Positions 8,109 to 16,636 of a DNA stretch of 64,000 nt are shown piece by piece. The notes beneath the pieces were generated by a model. That model saw only the letters and a program-made list of their open reading frames with translations. It did no database searches and was not told the origin of the DNA. How positions within the stretch are numbered: the stretch's first letter is position 1; each line of letters opens with the position of its first letter. The position numbers and the translations under genes were made by a program. This DNA comes from Novosphingobium sp. MW5 (lineage in GTDB: Bacteria; Pseudomonadota; Alphaproteobacteria; Sphingomonadales; Sphingomonadaceae), in contig JAPCWB010000001.1 in NCBI GenBank assembly GCA_025938935.1, positions 62,001 through 126,000 of the forward strand, written 5' to 3'.

Positions 8109-9374
8109 ATGATGCAGGCCGCAGCCCCAAGCCGTTACCGCTGGACGATTGTCGCCCTGCTGTTTTTCGCCACCACGGTGAACTACATCGACCGCACCAT
8201 GCTCGGCCTGCTCGCGCCGACGCTGGGCAAGGAGCTGAGCTGGAGCGAGAACGACTACGGCAACATCGTTACTGCCTTCCAGTTCGCCTATGCCTTCGGC
8301 TTCCTGCTGATGGGCTGGCTGATCGACCGGTTCGGGCCGAAAATCGGCTATACCATCGCGATTTGTGTCTGGACGCTGGGCCACGTCGCTCACGGCTTCG
8401 CTTCCAGCGTCGCCTCGTTCATGGCGGCCCGCATGGTGCTTGGCGTTGGCGAGGCGGGGCATTTCCCCTCGGTCGTGCGCGCCAGCAGCGAATGGTTCCC
8501 GCAGAAGGAACGCGCCTATGCCATCGGCTGGGTCAACAGCGCGACTACCATCGGCGTGATCCTGACCGCGCCGACGGTCGCCTTCTTCATGGTCTCGCTC
8601 GGCCTCGGCTGGCGCGAGACGTTCATTTACACCGGACTGTTCGGCGTCGCCCTGCTGGTGCTGTGGCGCTGGCACTATTCGAGCCCGCGCGACACCGGCA
8701 AGGTCAACGAACAGGAACTCGCGTGGATCGAGCAGGATCCGCCTGAAGCGATCGACAAGATCGCCTGGACGACCCTGATGAAGACGCGTTCGGCATGGGC
8801 CTTTGCCGTCGCCAAGTTCCTCACCGATCCGGTCTGGTTCCTCATGCTGTTCTGGCTGCCGAAGTATTTCGCCTCGACCTACAACGTCGATCTGAAGGTC
8901 GTGCTGCTGCCGATGATCATCATGTACCTGCTCTCCGACTTCGGCTCCATTGCCGGGGGCTGGCTGTCGTCGAAGCTGATCCAGAAGGGCCACACCGCGA
9001 ATTTCGCGCGCAAGGTTACGCTGCTGATTTCGGGCTGCTGCGTGCTGCCGCTGCTTTTGGTCACCGGGCTGCAGAACATGTGGCTGGCCGTGGGCCTGAT
9101 CGGCCTCGCGCTCGCCGGGCACCAGTCGTTCTCGTCCAACCTGCTGTCGCTGCCGCCCGACATGTTCCCCAAGCGCGCCGTCGCTTCGGTGATCGGGCTC
9201 GGCGGCTTCGCGGGTGGCATCGGCGGCATGATCATGGCCAAGTCGGTTGGCCTCGTGCTCGATGCGACGAACGGCAATTACACGCTGATCTTCGCCGCCT
9301 GCACGGTGGTCTATTTCCTCGCTGTCGGCTGCATTCACCTCCTCAGCCCCAAGCTGGCCCGCGCCGACGTCTGA
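8109..9374 (+). CDS. exuT: MFS transporter, hexuronate (ExuT-like, ACS family)
   Basis: Twelve-segment major facilitator of 421 residues, probably importing galacturonate or glucuronate by proton symport. The N-terminal helix carries VNYIDRTMLGLLAPTLGKEL, typical of the anion:cation symporter family, followed by the LIDRFGPKIG loop motif and ARMVLGVGEAGHFPSVVRA, another signature of hexuronate/tartrate porters. The ATG at 8109 follows GGGAG with good spacing; a second Met follows at once. The gene closes the uronate locus and is separated by 45 bp from the hydratase. A candidate GntR-type operator lies in between. Substrate assignment rests on family and on the uxaA/kdgK context. Confidence 0.85.
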   Translation: MMQAAAPSRYRWTIVALLFFATTVNYIDRTMLGLLAPTLGKELSWSENDYGNIVTAFQFAYAFGFLLMGWLIDRFGPKIGYTIAICVWTLGHVAHGFASSVASFMAARMVLGVGEAGHFPSVVRASSEWFPQKERAYAIGWVNSATTIGVILTAPTVAFFMVSLGLGWRETFIYTGLFGVALLVLWRWHYSSPRDTGKVNEQELAWIEQDPPEAIDKIAWTTLMKTRSAWAFAVAKFLTDPVWFLMLFWLPKYFASTYNVDLKVVLLPMIIMYLLSDFGSIAGGWLSSKLIQKGHTANFARKVTLLISGCCVLPLLLVTGLQNMWLAVGLIGLALAGHQSFSSNLLSLPPDMFPKRAVASVIGLGGFAGGIGGMIMAKSVGLVLDATNGNYTLIFAACTVVYFLAVGCIHLLSPKLARADV

Positions 9375-9434
9375 CGCGGCCTAACCGCCGGCGCGATCAG
9401 ATTGCGCTGGCGGGCGGAAGCCGAACGGCTATCC

Positions 9435-9477
9435 TTGACCCGCGCCTTTGCGGACTTATGATACACGCAAGATCATA
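9435..9477 (+). promoter_or_regulatory. promoter of the molybdenum-hydroxylase operon with inverted repeat
   Basis: TTGACC (9435-9440), 16 bases, then TATGAT (9457-9462), a strong sigma-70-like pair. TATGAT is also the left arm of an inverted repeat whose right arm ATCATA is at 9472-9477, with 9 bases between them, so a regulator could sit on the -10 and start site. The operon's first ATG is at 9508. Confidence 0.5.
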
Positions 9478-9507
9478 GGCCTACAGGCGTGGAAGGATAG
9501 TGTTCCA

Positions 9508-10203
9508 ATGCAGATGACCGGTGAGCAGGCGATCGCCGCTCCTCGCGATAAGGTCTGGGCCGCGCTCAACGATCCCGATGCGCTGCGCCAGGCGATCCCC
9601 GGCTGCCAGAGCCTTGAGCGCGATGGCGCGGACCGGTTCACCGCCGTTGCCGAAGTGAAAATCGGCCCTATCGGCGCGCGCTTCAAGGGAAGTGTCGAGC
9701 TCTCCGACATCGACGCGCCCAATGGCTACACAATCACCGGATCGGGTAATGGCGGCATCGCCGGCAATGCCAAGGGCGGCGCAAAAGTGCGCCTGTCAGA
9801 CGCGCCGGGTGGCGGGACGCTGGTGTCGTACATCGTGGATGCAGAAGTGGGCGGCCGCATGGCGCAACTTGGCGGGCCAATCATCGATGCGACCGCAAAG
9901 AACCTTGCGGGCAAGTTCTTCGCCAAGTTCGGCGAAGTGGTGAGCGGCACTAGCGCTGCGGCTGCTGCAACCGAGACTGCGGCACCCGCAACGACCACCG
10001 CACCCGCTATTGCCCGCGCGCCAAGCGCCGCGTCTTCCGGATCGATCTGGGGCTGGGTCGCGGCACTGCTCATGGCGATCCTCGTCGGCTACTATCTTGG
10101 TGCGAACGGCACCTCGGGCGGCATGGTTTCGCTGGTGCTGGCATTGCTGGTGATTGTCGCTGCCGCCGCCTTTGAGGCTGGCAAGCGGGGCGTGGGGCGA
10201 TGA
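9508..10203 (+). CDS. CoxG-like SRPBCC protein with C-terminal membrane helices
   Basis: Subunit-G-type protein of the molybdenum hydroxylase cluster, 231 residues. The first 150 or so residues form the SRPBCC/CoxG domain (MTGEQAIAAPRDKVWAALND, AIPGCQSLERDG). A low-complexity Ala/Thr linker follows, then two hydrophobic segments (WVAALLMAILVGYYLG and VSLVLALLVIVAAAAF) that should anchor it in the inner membrane. In carboxydotrophs CoxG is linked to membrane recruitment and assembly of the Mo enzyme; the same role is inferred here. The ATG at 9508 follows GGAAGGA. The stop overlaps the next ATG by 4 bases, showing tight coupling. Confidence 0.82.
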   Translation: MQMTGEQAIAAPRDKVWAALNDPDALRQAIPGCQSLERDGADRFTAVAEVKIGPIGARFKGSVELSDIDAPNGYTITGSGNGGIAGNAKGGAKVRLSDAPGGGTLVSYIVDAEVGGRMAQLGGPIIDATAKNLAGKFFAKFGEVVSGTSAAAAATETAAPATTTAPAIARAPSAASSGSIWGWVAALLMAILVGYYLGANGTSGGMVSLVLALLVIVAAAAFEAGKRGVGR

Positions 10204-11069
10204 AGCCCGCCCCGTTCGATTTTGTCGCACCCAAGACCGTGGCCGAGGCCTGCGCCATCCTCTCGGAAGCGGGCGGTGGCGCGACGGTGATCGCCGGCGG
10301 CCAGACGCTGATGCCGCTGCTCAACCTGCGGATGAGCCAGCCATTCATCCTCGTCGACGTGAACCACATCGAGGGCTTTTCCGGCGTGACACGTGTCGCC
10401 GGCGGCACCCGCGTCGCCCCCGCCACCCGGCAAGCGGCGGCGCTGAAGGACGAGACACTGGCCGAACATGTCCCCGTGCTGGTCCGCGCACTCGGCCATG
10501 TCGGCCATCACCAGACGCGCAATCGCGGCACGGTGGGCGGATCGGTCGCGCTGGGCGAGCCGGCGGCGGAAATGCCGGCGACTGCCGTGGCGCTAGGAGC
10601 GACGATCGAGATCGCCTCGGTGCGCGGCACCCGCACGGTCGCGGCGCGTGACTTCTACATCGGCCCTTACATGACCGCGCTGGAGCCGGACGAACTGGTC
10701 ACCGGCATCGTCTATCCCGACTGGGGCGACGGCCATGTCGTGCTGTTCAACGAGCTTGCCCAGCGGCCCGGTGATTTTGCCCTCACCGGTTTCGTCGGCG
10801 CGCTGGCACTGGATGGCGACAAGATTGCCCGCGCAGGCCTCGCATGGATGGCCATGGGTCCGACCCCGGTCGCCATGGCCGAGGCGGAAGCCGCGCTTGT
10901 CGGGCAGTCGCTCGACGCGGTCGACGTGACCAGCATCGCCGAACTCGCCCTGCGGCCGACTGCCCCGTTCGACGACCAGCACGCCAGCGCCGAATACCGC
11001 CGCACCGTCGGCAAGCGCCTGTTCGAAAAGACCCTGCGCACCGCGCTGAAAGTGAAAGAAGCAGCATGA
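10200..11069 (+). CDS. FAD-binding medium subunit of a molybdenum hydroxylase (CoxM-like)
   Basis: The 289-residue FAD subunit of a xanthine dehydrogenase-family enzyme; it passes electrons from the iron-sulfur subunit to the acceptor. The FAD-binding PCMH-type domain shows AGGQTLMPLLNLRMSQP (about residues 32-48) and the second flavin motif NRGTVGGSVALGEPAAEMP; the C-terminal CO-dehydrogenase flavoprotein domain follows. It starts in the overlap ATGA with the CoxG-like gene and ends in an ATGA overlap with the [2Fe-2S] subunit, so the three subunits are co-translated. Confidence 0.88.
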   Translation: MKPAPFDFVAPKTVAEACAILSEAGGGATVIAGGQTLMPLLNLRMSQPFILVDVNHIEGFSGVTRVAGGTRVAPATRQAAALKDETLAEHVPVLVRALGHVGHHQTRNRGTVGGSVALGEPAAEMPATAVALGATIEIASVRGTRTVAARDFYIGPYMTALEPDELVTGIVYPDWGDGHVVLFNELAQRPGDFALTGFVGALALDGDKIARAGLAWMAMGPTPVAMAEAEAALVGQSLDAVDVTSIAELALRPTAPFDDQHASAEYRRTVGKRLFEKTLRTALKVKEAA

Positions 11070-11557
11070 GCGAGCACCGCGTCGAAATGACCGTCAATGG
11101 CGCACGCCTCGCCGCCATGACCGAGGCGCGCACATCACTCGGCGATTTCTTGCGCCTTCAGGGCGGCTGCACGGGCGTCCACCTCGGCTGTGAACACGGC
11201 GTCTGCGGCGCCTGCACGGTCATCGTCGATGGCGAGGCCGTCCGCTCGTGCCTGATGCTCGCGGTGCAGGCCGATGGGGCTACAGTCACCACGGCTGAAG
11301 GCCTCGCCGCCGCCGATGGCACGCTCCACCCGGTGCAGCAGGCGATGCGCGAGAACCACGCCCTGCAATGCGGCTTCTGCACCCCCGGCGTGGTCTGCAC
11401 CTTCGCCGCGCTGACTGACCGCGATGAGCGACCGGACGAAGCCGAACTGGTCAATGCCATGTCGGGGCACCTGTGCCGCTGCACCGGCTATCAGGGCATC
11501 CGCAAGGCCGCCAAGGCGCTGGCCGAGGGCACTGTCGGACAAGGTGCCGAAGAATGA
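11066..11557 (+). CDS. [2Fe-2S] small subunit of a molybdenum hydroxylase (CoxS-like)
   Basis: A 163-residue electron-transfer subunit carrying two [2Fe-2S] clusters. The plant-type ferredoxin domain has GCEHGVCGACTVIVDG. The C-terminal helical domain has CGFCTPGVV and CRCTGYQGI for the second cluster next to the molybdopterin. The ATG at 11066 overlaps the previous stop (ATGA), and the stop overlaps the ATG of the large subunit (11554). Length and cysteine layout are standard for CoxS/IorA/XdhC-type subunits. Confidence 0.9.
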   Translation: MSEHRVEMTVNGARLAAMTEARTSLGDFLRLQGGCTGVHLGCEHGVCGACTVIVDGEAVRSCLMLAVQADGATVTTAEGLAAADGTLHPVQQAMRENHALQCGFCTPGVVCTFAALTDRDERPDEAELVNAMSGHLCRCTGYQGIRKAAKALAEGTVGQGAEE

Positions 11558-14268
11558 GCGCGGGCGTTGGTTCCGCCCGCCTCATCGGCAAGCGTGTCGA
11601 GCGCAAGGAAGACGCGCGCCTCCTCACCGGCCACGGCCAGTTCACCGACGATGTCGTAGTGCCGGGCATGCTCCACGTCGCCTTCGCCCGCAGCCAGGTG
11701 GCGCACGGGCGGATCACGCGGCTCAATACCGAGGCAGCGCGCGATGTTCCCGGCGTCTACGCCGTGCTCACCGCCGAAGATCTGGCCAAGCGCCCGATCA
11801 CGATGATGAGCTTTTTCTTCGCGCCATCGGAAGTGCCGGTTACCCCGCTCGCTGGCGAACTGGTGCAATATGTCGGCGATCCCTTCGCACTGGTGATCGC
11901 GGAAAGCCGCGCGCTCGCCGAAGACGCCGCCGCGCTGATCGAGATCGAAATCGAGGAGCTCGATCCGGTGGTAACGCTGGCCGATGCCATGGCCATGCCG
12001 CCGATCCACCCCGGCACGGACAGCAATGTTGCCGCCGAAATCGGGGACGAGGAACCCGAGGATGAACTGGCCGCCGTGCTGGATGGTGCGGCCTTCCGCG
12101 TGCAGCAGAAGGTGGTCCACCAGCGCATTTCACAGGCTCCGATGGAAAACCGCGCGATCCTCGCCACGCGCGAGGGGCCGGAAGAGCTCAAGCTCTACAT
12201 CACCTGCCAGAGCCCGCACAACATCGCCCGCTGGGTCAGCCTTGCGCTGGGCTTGCCGAGCACGTCGATCCGGGTGATTTCCAAGGATGTCGGCGGCTCG
12301 TTCGGTCTGAAGAACACGCCGTGGAAGGAAGAATGCGCGGTGATCTGCGCGGCATGGCTCACCGGTCGCCCGCTCAAGTGGACCGAGGATCGCTGGGAGG
12401 CGCTCACCGCATCGTGTCAGGCGCGCGAGGCGGAAATGCGGCTTGATGTCGGCTTCGACGCGCAGGGCAGGATGCTCGCCAGCCACGGAGTCTATGACTG
12501 CAACAACGGCGCTTATCCGCAAGGCGCGGACAGCAACATCGCCGTCCACATGTTCCTCTGGGCGGCCTACAAGTTGCCGGCCTATTCCTTCCTCAGCCGC
12601 GGCTGGTATTCCAACACCAACGGCCTCGCCGCCTATCGCGGGCCATGGGCGATGGAATCGCTGATCCGTGAGACGCTGCTCGACAAGGCCGCGCGAAAGA
12701 TCGGTATCGACCCGGTGGAAATCCGCCGCCGCAACCTGCTTTATCTCACCGACCAGCCGGCGGTATCCTCCATGGGCATTCCGGTCGATGACATCACGCC
12801 CGGCGAATGCCTCGACAAGTTGGTGGACTATTTCGACGTCGCCGCTTTCCGCAAGGAACAGGCCGAGGCGCGCGCGCAGGGGCGCTATCTCGGGCTCGGA
12901 ATCGCTACCTATATCGAACCCACCGGTTCCGCCGGGACCATGGCACCGATGACCGGTGAACTGGCGCAAGTGCGGATCGAGCCGACCGGCAAGGTCACCG
13001 CCGCCATGTCGACCCACAGCCGGGGCCATGGCACCGCAACGACCATGGCGCAGTGCATCGCCGACCGGCTGGGCGTGCCTTACGAGGACGTCACCGTGTT
13101 CGAGGGCGACAGCGCGCATGGCGGCTTCGGTCCCGGCGCGGCCGGCAGCCGGCAGGGCGTGATCGGCGGCGGTGCGGCGATCCGCGCGGCGGAAATGCTG
13201 GCGGACAAGGTCAAGGCGCTCGCCTCGCACCTCTACAATGCCTCGCCCGAAAGCGTGACCATTGAGGACGGTGTGGTTCATGTGTCAGGAGCGCCGGAAA
13301 TGTCGCGCTCGATCGGCGAGCTGGCCGCCATTGCCTATGGCGAGCCGGACCGCCTGCCGCCCGGTTTCGAGACCGGCCTAGAGGCACAATTCCGCTATCA
13401 GCCACCACCGATGACGCTAACCAGCGCCGCGCACGCCTGCGTGGTCGAGGTCGATGCTGACACCGGCTTCGTCAAGATCCTGCGCTGGATCAGCAGCGAG
13501 GACTGCGGCACAGTGATCAACCCCGGCGTCGTCGAAGGCCAGATTTCAGGCGGTCTGGCGCAAGCCATCGGCATGGTCCTGCTTGAGGACATGCCCTACG
13601 ACGCGCGGGGCAACCCGCAGGCGGCGACGTTTAAGGACTATCTGCTGCCGGCGATCAGTGACGTGCCGATGATCGAATTCGTCCATGCCAACACCCCGTC
13701 GAAGACCATCGGCGGGATGCGCGGCGTGGGCGAAGGCGGCGCGATCATTGGCCCGCCGACGCTGGTCAACGCGATTGCCGACGCGCTGGCACCGTTTGGC
13801 GAGATCGAGGAACTGCACTTGCCGCTAACCCCGGCGCGGGTGCTCGACGTGATCGAGCAGCGCAATGTTTCGGGGCCGTCGGAAGCTCCTGTTGCCGTGC
13901 CCCCGCCGCCTGCTCCTGCCGCACCCGTCATCGTTGCGGAGCCGGAACCAGCCGCCGAGCCGTCCGGCCCGGTTTTGATCGATGGCGACTGGAACATGGT
14001 GCTCAAGACACCGATGGGCCCGCAGGCCATGGTCGTGACCTTCCGCACCGCTGGCAGCGCCGTGGAGGGCACGTTCACCAGCCCCGAGGGCAGTCAGGAA
14101 TTTACCGGCGGCGTGCTCGAGGACGGGCGTCTGCGCTTCGATCTCAAGGTTGAGAAGCCGATGAAGATCACGCTGAAATACGACCTGCAGTTTGAAGGCG
14201 ATGCGGTGGCCGGCAAGTGCAAGATGGGCATGTTCGGCTCGGCCAAGGTCACCGGCACCCGCGCCTAG
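11554..14268 (+). CDS. molybdopterin-binding large subunit (CoxL/aldehyde-oxidase family) with extra C-terminal beta domain
   Basis: Catalytic subunit of the Mo hydroxylase, 904 residues. It opens with the aldehyde oxidase a/b hammerhead (RLIGKRVERKEDARLLTGHG) and continues with two Mo-cofactor domains. The active-site loop reads AAYRGPW at about 359-365, not the AYxCSFR of form I CO dehydrogenase, so CO oxidation is unlikely. The catalytic Glu is seen in GVGEGGAI (E727). Usual large subunits end near residue 770; here a Pro/Ala-rich linker (about 777-810) leads to an extra domain of about 90 residues, rich in beta strands and ending FGSAKVTGTRA. The substrate could be an aldehyde, N-heterocycle or alcohol-derived ketone. 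The neighbouring ALDH and SDR suggest a short oxidative pathway. The 3' end overlaps the convergent GntR gene by 4 bases. Confidence 0.87.
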   Translation: MSAGVGSARLIGKRVERKEDARLLTGHGQFTDDVVVPGMLHVAFARSQVAHGRITRLNTEAARDVPGVYAVLTAEDLAKRPITMMSFFFAPSEVPVTPLAGELVQYVGDPFALVIAESRALAEDAAALIEIEIEELDPVVTLADAMAMPPIHPGTDSNVAAEIGDEEPEDELAAVLDGAAFRVQQKVVHQRISQAPMENRAILATREGPEELKLYITCQSPHNIARWVSLALGLPSTSIRVISKDVGGSFGLKNTPWKEECAVICAAWLTGRPLKWTEDRWEALTASCQAREAEMRLDVGFDAQGRMLASHGVYDCNNGAYPQGADSNIAVHMFLWAAYKLPAYSFLSRGWYSNTNGLAAYRGPWAMESLIRETLLDKAARKIGIDPVEIRRRNLLYLTDQPAVSSMGIPVDDITPGECLDKLVDYFDVAAFRKEQAEARAQGRYLGLGIATYIEPTGSAGTMAPMTGELAQVRIEPTGKVTAAMSTHSRGHGTATTMAQCIADRLGVPYEDVTVFEGDSAHGGFGPGAAGSRQGVIGGGAAIRAAEMLADKVKALASHLYNASPESVTIEDGVVHVSGAPEMSRSIGELAAIAYGEPDRLPPGFETGLEAQFRYQPPPMTLTSAAHACVVEVDADTGFVKILRWISSEDCGTVINPGVVEGQISGGLAQAIGMVLLEDMPYDARGNPQAATFKDYLLPAISDVPMIEFVHANTPSKTIGGMRGVGEGGAIIGPPTLVNAIADALAPFGEIEELHLPLTPARVLDVIEQRNVSGPSEAPVAVPPPPAPAAPVIVAEPEPAAEPSGPVLIDGDWNMVLKTPMGPQAMVVTFRTAGSAVEGTFTSPEGSQEFTGGVLEDGRLRFDLKVEKPMKITLKYDLQFEGDAVAGKCKMGMFGSAKVTGTRA

Positions 14269-14975
14269 GCTGCCGCCGCTTCGTCCAGTATCCGCAGCAC
14301 TTCGCGGCGGTTAGTGCGGTTCGCCTCGAAGTGGGCGAGGTCTGCATCACGCGCGAGTATGGCGCGTATGATCGCGGTGCGGCTTGCCTGCCAATGCGCC
14401 AGCCCGAAGCCCCAGCGAAACGCCGTGTCGGCCTGCCGCGTCTCCGACGCGCCCATGGCGACCCGGGTGAGCATTTCGAACAGTGGGCGGCGGACCATGC
14501 GGAACAGCTGTTCCTGCAAGCGCCCTTCGAGCGGGCCAATCTCGGCCTCCGAGGTGCTGGCGGCGATTTCCGCGCCGATGGCCTCGAGCAGGAGGAATTG
14601 CGTTTCATCCTTGCACCGCGCGGCGGCAGCGCAAAGCTCGTTGAACAGCAGCGAGGTGATGTCGAGCGCCTCTTCCCACGATGACGGCTCGCTGCGCAGG
14701 TAGGCGCCGAACGAACGTTCAAGGCTGGTGATGTCGGGACGCCGCCCGAAATAGCCCCCGCCCGGCCCGCGCCGCACGTCGAGCAGGCCTTCGTGTTCGA
14801 GCACGCGGGCGACCTGCTGCACGGTGACGATGCCCACGCCCATCTCACGCGCCAGTTCGTTGAGGGAGCCCAACGGTGCGCCGGGTTCCTGGGCAAAGAT
14901 CCGCTCGCGCAAGCGGTCGGCCATGACCTCGACCAACTTGGGCTTGCTTACAGGATTGGGGTCGCGGGGCTCCAT
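14265..14975 (-). CDS. GntR-family regulator (FCD-like C-terminal domain)
   Basis: A 236-residue transcription factor. The winged HTH of the GntR type covers about residues 13-75 (ADRLRERIFAQEPG, GSLNELAREMGVGIVTVQQV and the wing LDVRRGPGGGYF). The all-helical C-terminal part resembles the FCD effector domain. It is convergent with the molybdenum hydroxylase operon and divergent from the aldehyde dehydrogenase-SDR pair. The 132-bp divergent region contains three 13-bp sites of one pattern (14978-14990, 14989-15001, 15053-15065). The third one covers the TATAAT of the ALDH promoter, so repression of ALDH/SDR and autoregulation are likely. The effector is unknown. Confidence 0.85.
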   Translation of the reverse strand: MEPRDPNPVSKPKLVEVMADRLRERIFAQEPGAPLGSLNELAREMGVGIVTVQQVARVLEHEGLLDVRRGPGGGYFGRRPDITSLERSFGAYLRSEPSSWEEALDITSLLFNELCAAAARCKDETQFLLLEAIGAEIAASTSEAEIGPLEGRLQEQLFRMVRRPLFEMLTRVAMGASETRQADTAFRWGFGLAHWQASRTAIIRAILARDADLAHFEANRTNRREVLRILDEAAAA

Positions 14976-14977
14976 GC

Positions 14978-15001
14978 GCCTATAATATGCCTATAATTGG
15001 C
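14978..15001. promoter_or_regulatory. two overlapping 13-bp GntR operator candidates
   Basis: GCCTATAATATGC at 14978-14990 and GCCTATAATTGGC at 14989-15001, each an imperfect or near-perfect palindrome centred on the A of ATAAT and 11 bases (one helical turn) apart. They begin directly before the gntR start codon, which fits autoregulation. Confidence 0.5.
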
Positions 15002-15034
15002 CAACGCAACAGCGATCTCGCGACTAGACCGGGA

Positions 15035-15065
15035 TTGTAAGCCAATTGATCTGCATATAATGTGC
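15035..15065 (+). promoter_or_regulatory. ALDH promoter overlapped by a GntR operator candidate
   Basis: TTGTAA (15035-15040), 15 bases, TATAAT (15056-15061). The palindromic element GCATATAATGTGC (15053-15065) covers the -10 box and matches the two sites near the divergent gntR gene. The ALDH ATG is at 15108. Confidence 0.5.
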
Positions 15066-15107
15066 GGACAACAGATTCGCCAGCGCGAGTCACGGGAGTG
15101 GTGCAAA

Positions 15108-16589
15108 ATGGCTTTCAGGAACCCGGACGCGAGCGTCCTGCCGCAATATCCGCTGATCATCGGCGATGCGCGTGAGACGCAGGGCAGCGGCGAGACCGTG
15201 GCCCACATCTATCCCGGCACCGGCGTGGTCACCCGCGAAATCCGCATGGCCGGCCCCACCGATGTCGACCGCGCCGTCGCCGCCGCCAAGGCTGCGCTCC
15301 CCGCGTGGAAGGCCATGCCGGGCGACAAGCGCCGCAACCTGTTCTTCAAGCTGGCCGATATGTTCGAGGCGCGCTCGGCTGAATTCGCGCCGTCGCTGGT
15401 CTCGGAAAATGGCTCGGTCGCCATGACCGCGCCTTACATGGGTTACGATGCGGCGCAGAAGTTCCGCTATTTCGGCGGCTGGTGCGACAAGATCCACGGC
15501 CGCACCGTGCCGATGTGGGGCGCCCCCGCGCACGATTACGTGTCCTATGAACCCTACGGCGTGGTCGGCGTGATCGTGCCGTGGAACGGGCCGCTGTTTG
15601 CCGCCACCATGGTCATTGCCCCTGCCCTCGCCGCCGGTAATTGCGTCGTGCTGAAATCGCCCGACCTCGCGCCCTATTCGGCGATGAAGCTGGTCGAGAT
15701 GATGCTGGAAGCCGGCTTCCCGGCCGGCGTGGTCAACCTCGTCACCGGCGGGGCCGATGTGGGCGAGGCGATGGTTTCGCACCCCGGCATCGCCAAGATC
15801 GAATTCATTGGTTCAGGCGCTACTGCCAGCAAGGTGCTCGCCAATGCCGCGCAGAGCCTCAAGCCGGTCGGGCTGGAGCTGGGCGGCAAGTCGGCGGTGA
15901 TCGTGTTCGACGATGCCGACCTGATGCTCGCGGCGAAGAAGGGCATCACCGGCGCGGTCTCGTCCAACGGCCAAGGCTGCGTCAACGGCACGCGCCTGCT
16001 GGTGCAGCGCGGCGTCTATGAGCAGTACCTCCAGATCCTTGGCGGCATTGCCGGGGCCATCACGGTGGGCGATCCGTTCGATCCGGCAACCACGCTCGGC
16101 CCGGTAATTTCCGAGAGCGCATTGGCGCGAATAACCGGCATGATCGACGGCGGAACGGCAGCCGGCGCGCGGCTGGTCTGCGGCGGCGCGCGGCTCGGCG
16201 GTGACCATGCGGCGGGCTCGTTCCTGCCGGTGACGATCCTCGCCGATGTCGCGCCGGACAGCCACATCGCCCAGACCGAGGTGTTCGGCCCGGTCCTCGT
16301 CGTCACGCCCTTCGATACCGAGGAAGAGGCGATCGCGCTCGCCAACGGCACAGAATATGGCCTCGGCGCCTATGTCCACACGCAGAACCTGCGCCGCGCG
16401 CATCATGTCGCCGGGCAGCTCGACGCGGGCATGATCCACGTCAACGGTTCGGGCGAGGCGATGCAGCCCAATTGCCCGTTCGGCGGCTTCCGCAAGAGCG
16501 GCCACGGCCGGCTTGGCGGCGTGGAAGGCCTGCACGAATTCCTTCAGCCCAAGAACGTGTGGATGAGCCTCGCGCCACCTTCGGTCTGA
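15108..16589 (+). CDS. NAD(P)-dependent aldehyde dehydrogenase
   Basis: Oxidises an aldehyde to the acid; 493 residues, a normal ALDH length. The cofactor region PWNGPLFAATMVIAPALAAG, the general-base Glu in LELGGKSA (E257), the nucleophilic Cys in SNGQGCVNGTR (C291) and the C-terminal NCPFGGFRKSGHGRLGG are all present. The ATG at 15108 follows CGGGAG and is preferred over open upstream codons that run through the operator region. It is followed after 47 bp by an SDR, and the pair is divergent from gntR. Together with the upstream Mo hydroxylase it suggests sequential oxidation of an alcohol or aldehyde; the substrate is not identifiable. Confidence 0.87.
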   Translation: MAFRNPDASVLPQYPLIIGDARETQGSGETVAHIYPGTGVVTREIRMAGPTDVDRAVAAAKAALPAWKAMPGDKRRNLFFKLADMFEARSAEFAPSLVSENGSVAMTAPYMGYDAAQKFRYFGGWCDKIHGRTVPMWGAPAHDYVSYEPYGVVGVIVPWNGPLFAATMVIAPALAAGNCVVLKSPDLAPYSAMKLVEMMLEAGFPAGVVNLVTGGADVGEAMVSHPGIAKIEFIGSGATASKVLANAAQSLKPVGLELGGKSAVIVFDDADLMLAAKKGITGAVSSNGQGCVNGTRLLVQRGVYEQYLQILGGIAGAITVGDPFDPATTLGPVISESALARITGMIDGGTAAGARLVCGGARLGGDHAAGSFLPVTILADVAPDSHIAQTEVFGPVLVVTPFDTEEEAIALANGTEYGLGAYVHTQNLRRAHHVAGQLDAGMIHVNGSGEAMQPNCPFGGFRKSGHGRLGGVEGLHEFLQPKNVWMSLAPPSV

Positions 16590-16636
16590 TAATTGGCCGC
16601 CTGATCCCCAATTCCAAATCTCCCGGAGAACACCCC

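Noticed and set aside
7581..9338. A 585-codon minus-strand frame opposite the hydratase and exuT
   Set aside because: Low-complexity Arg/His/Glu-rich antisense shadow, with no start signal; both plus-strand genes are well supported.
9508..14268. Carbon monoxide dehydrogenase operon
   Set aside because: The large subunit has AAYRGPW in place of the AYxCSFR loop of true CO dehydrogenase, so only the subunit family is claimed.
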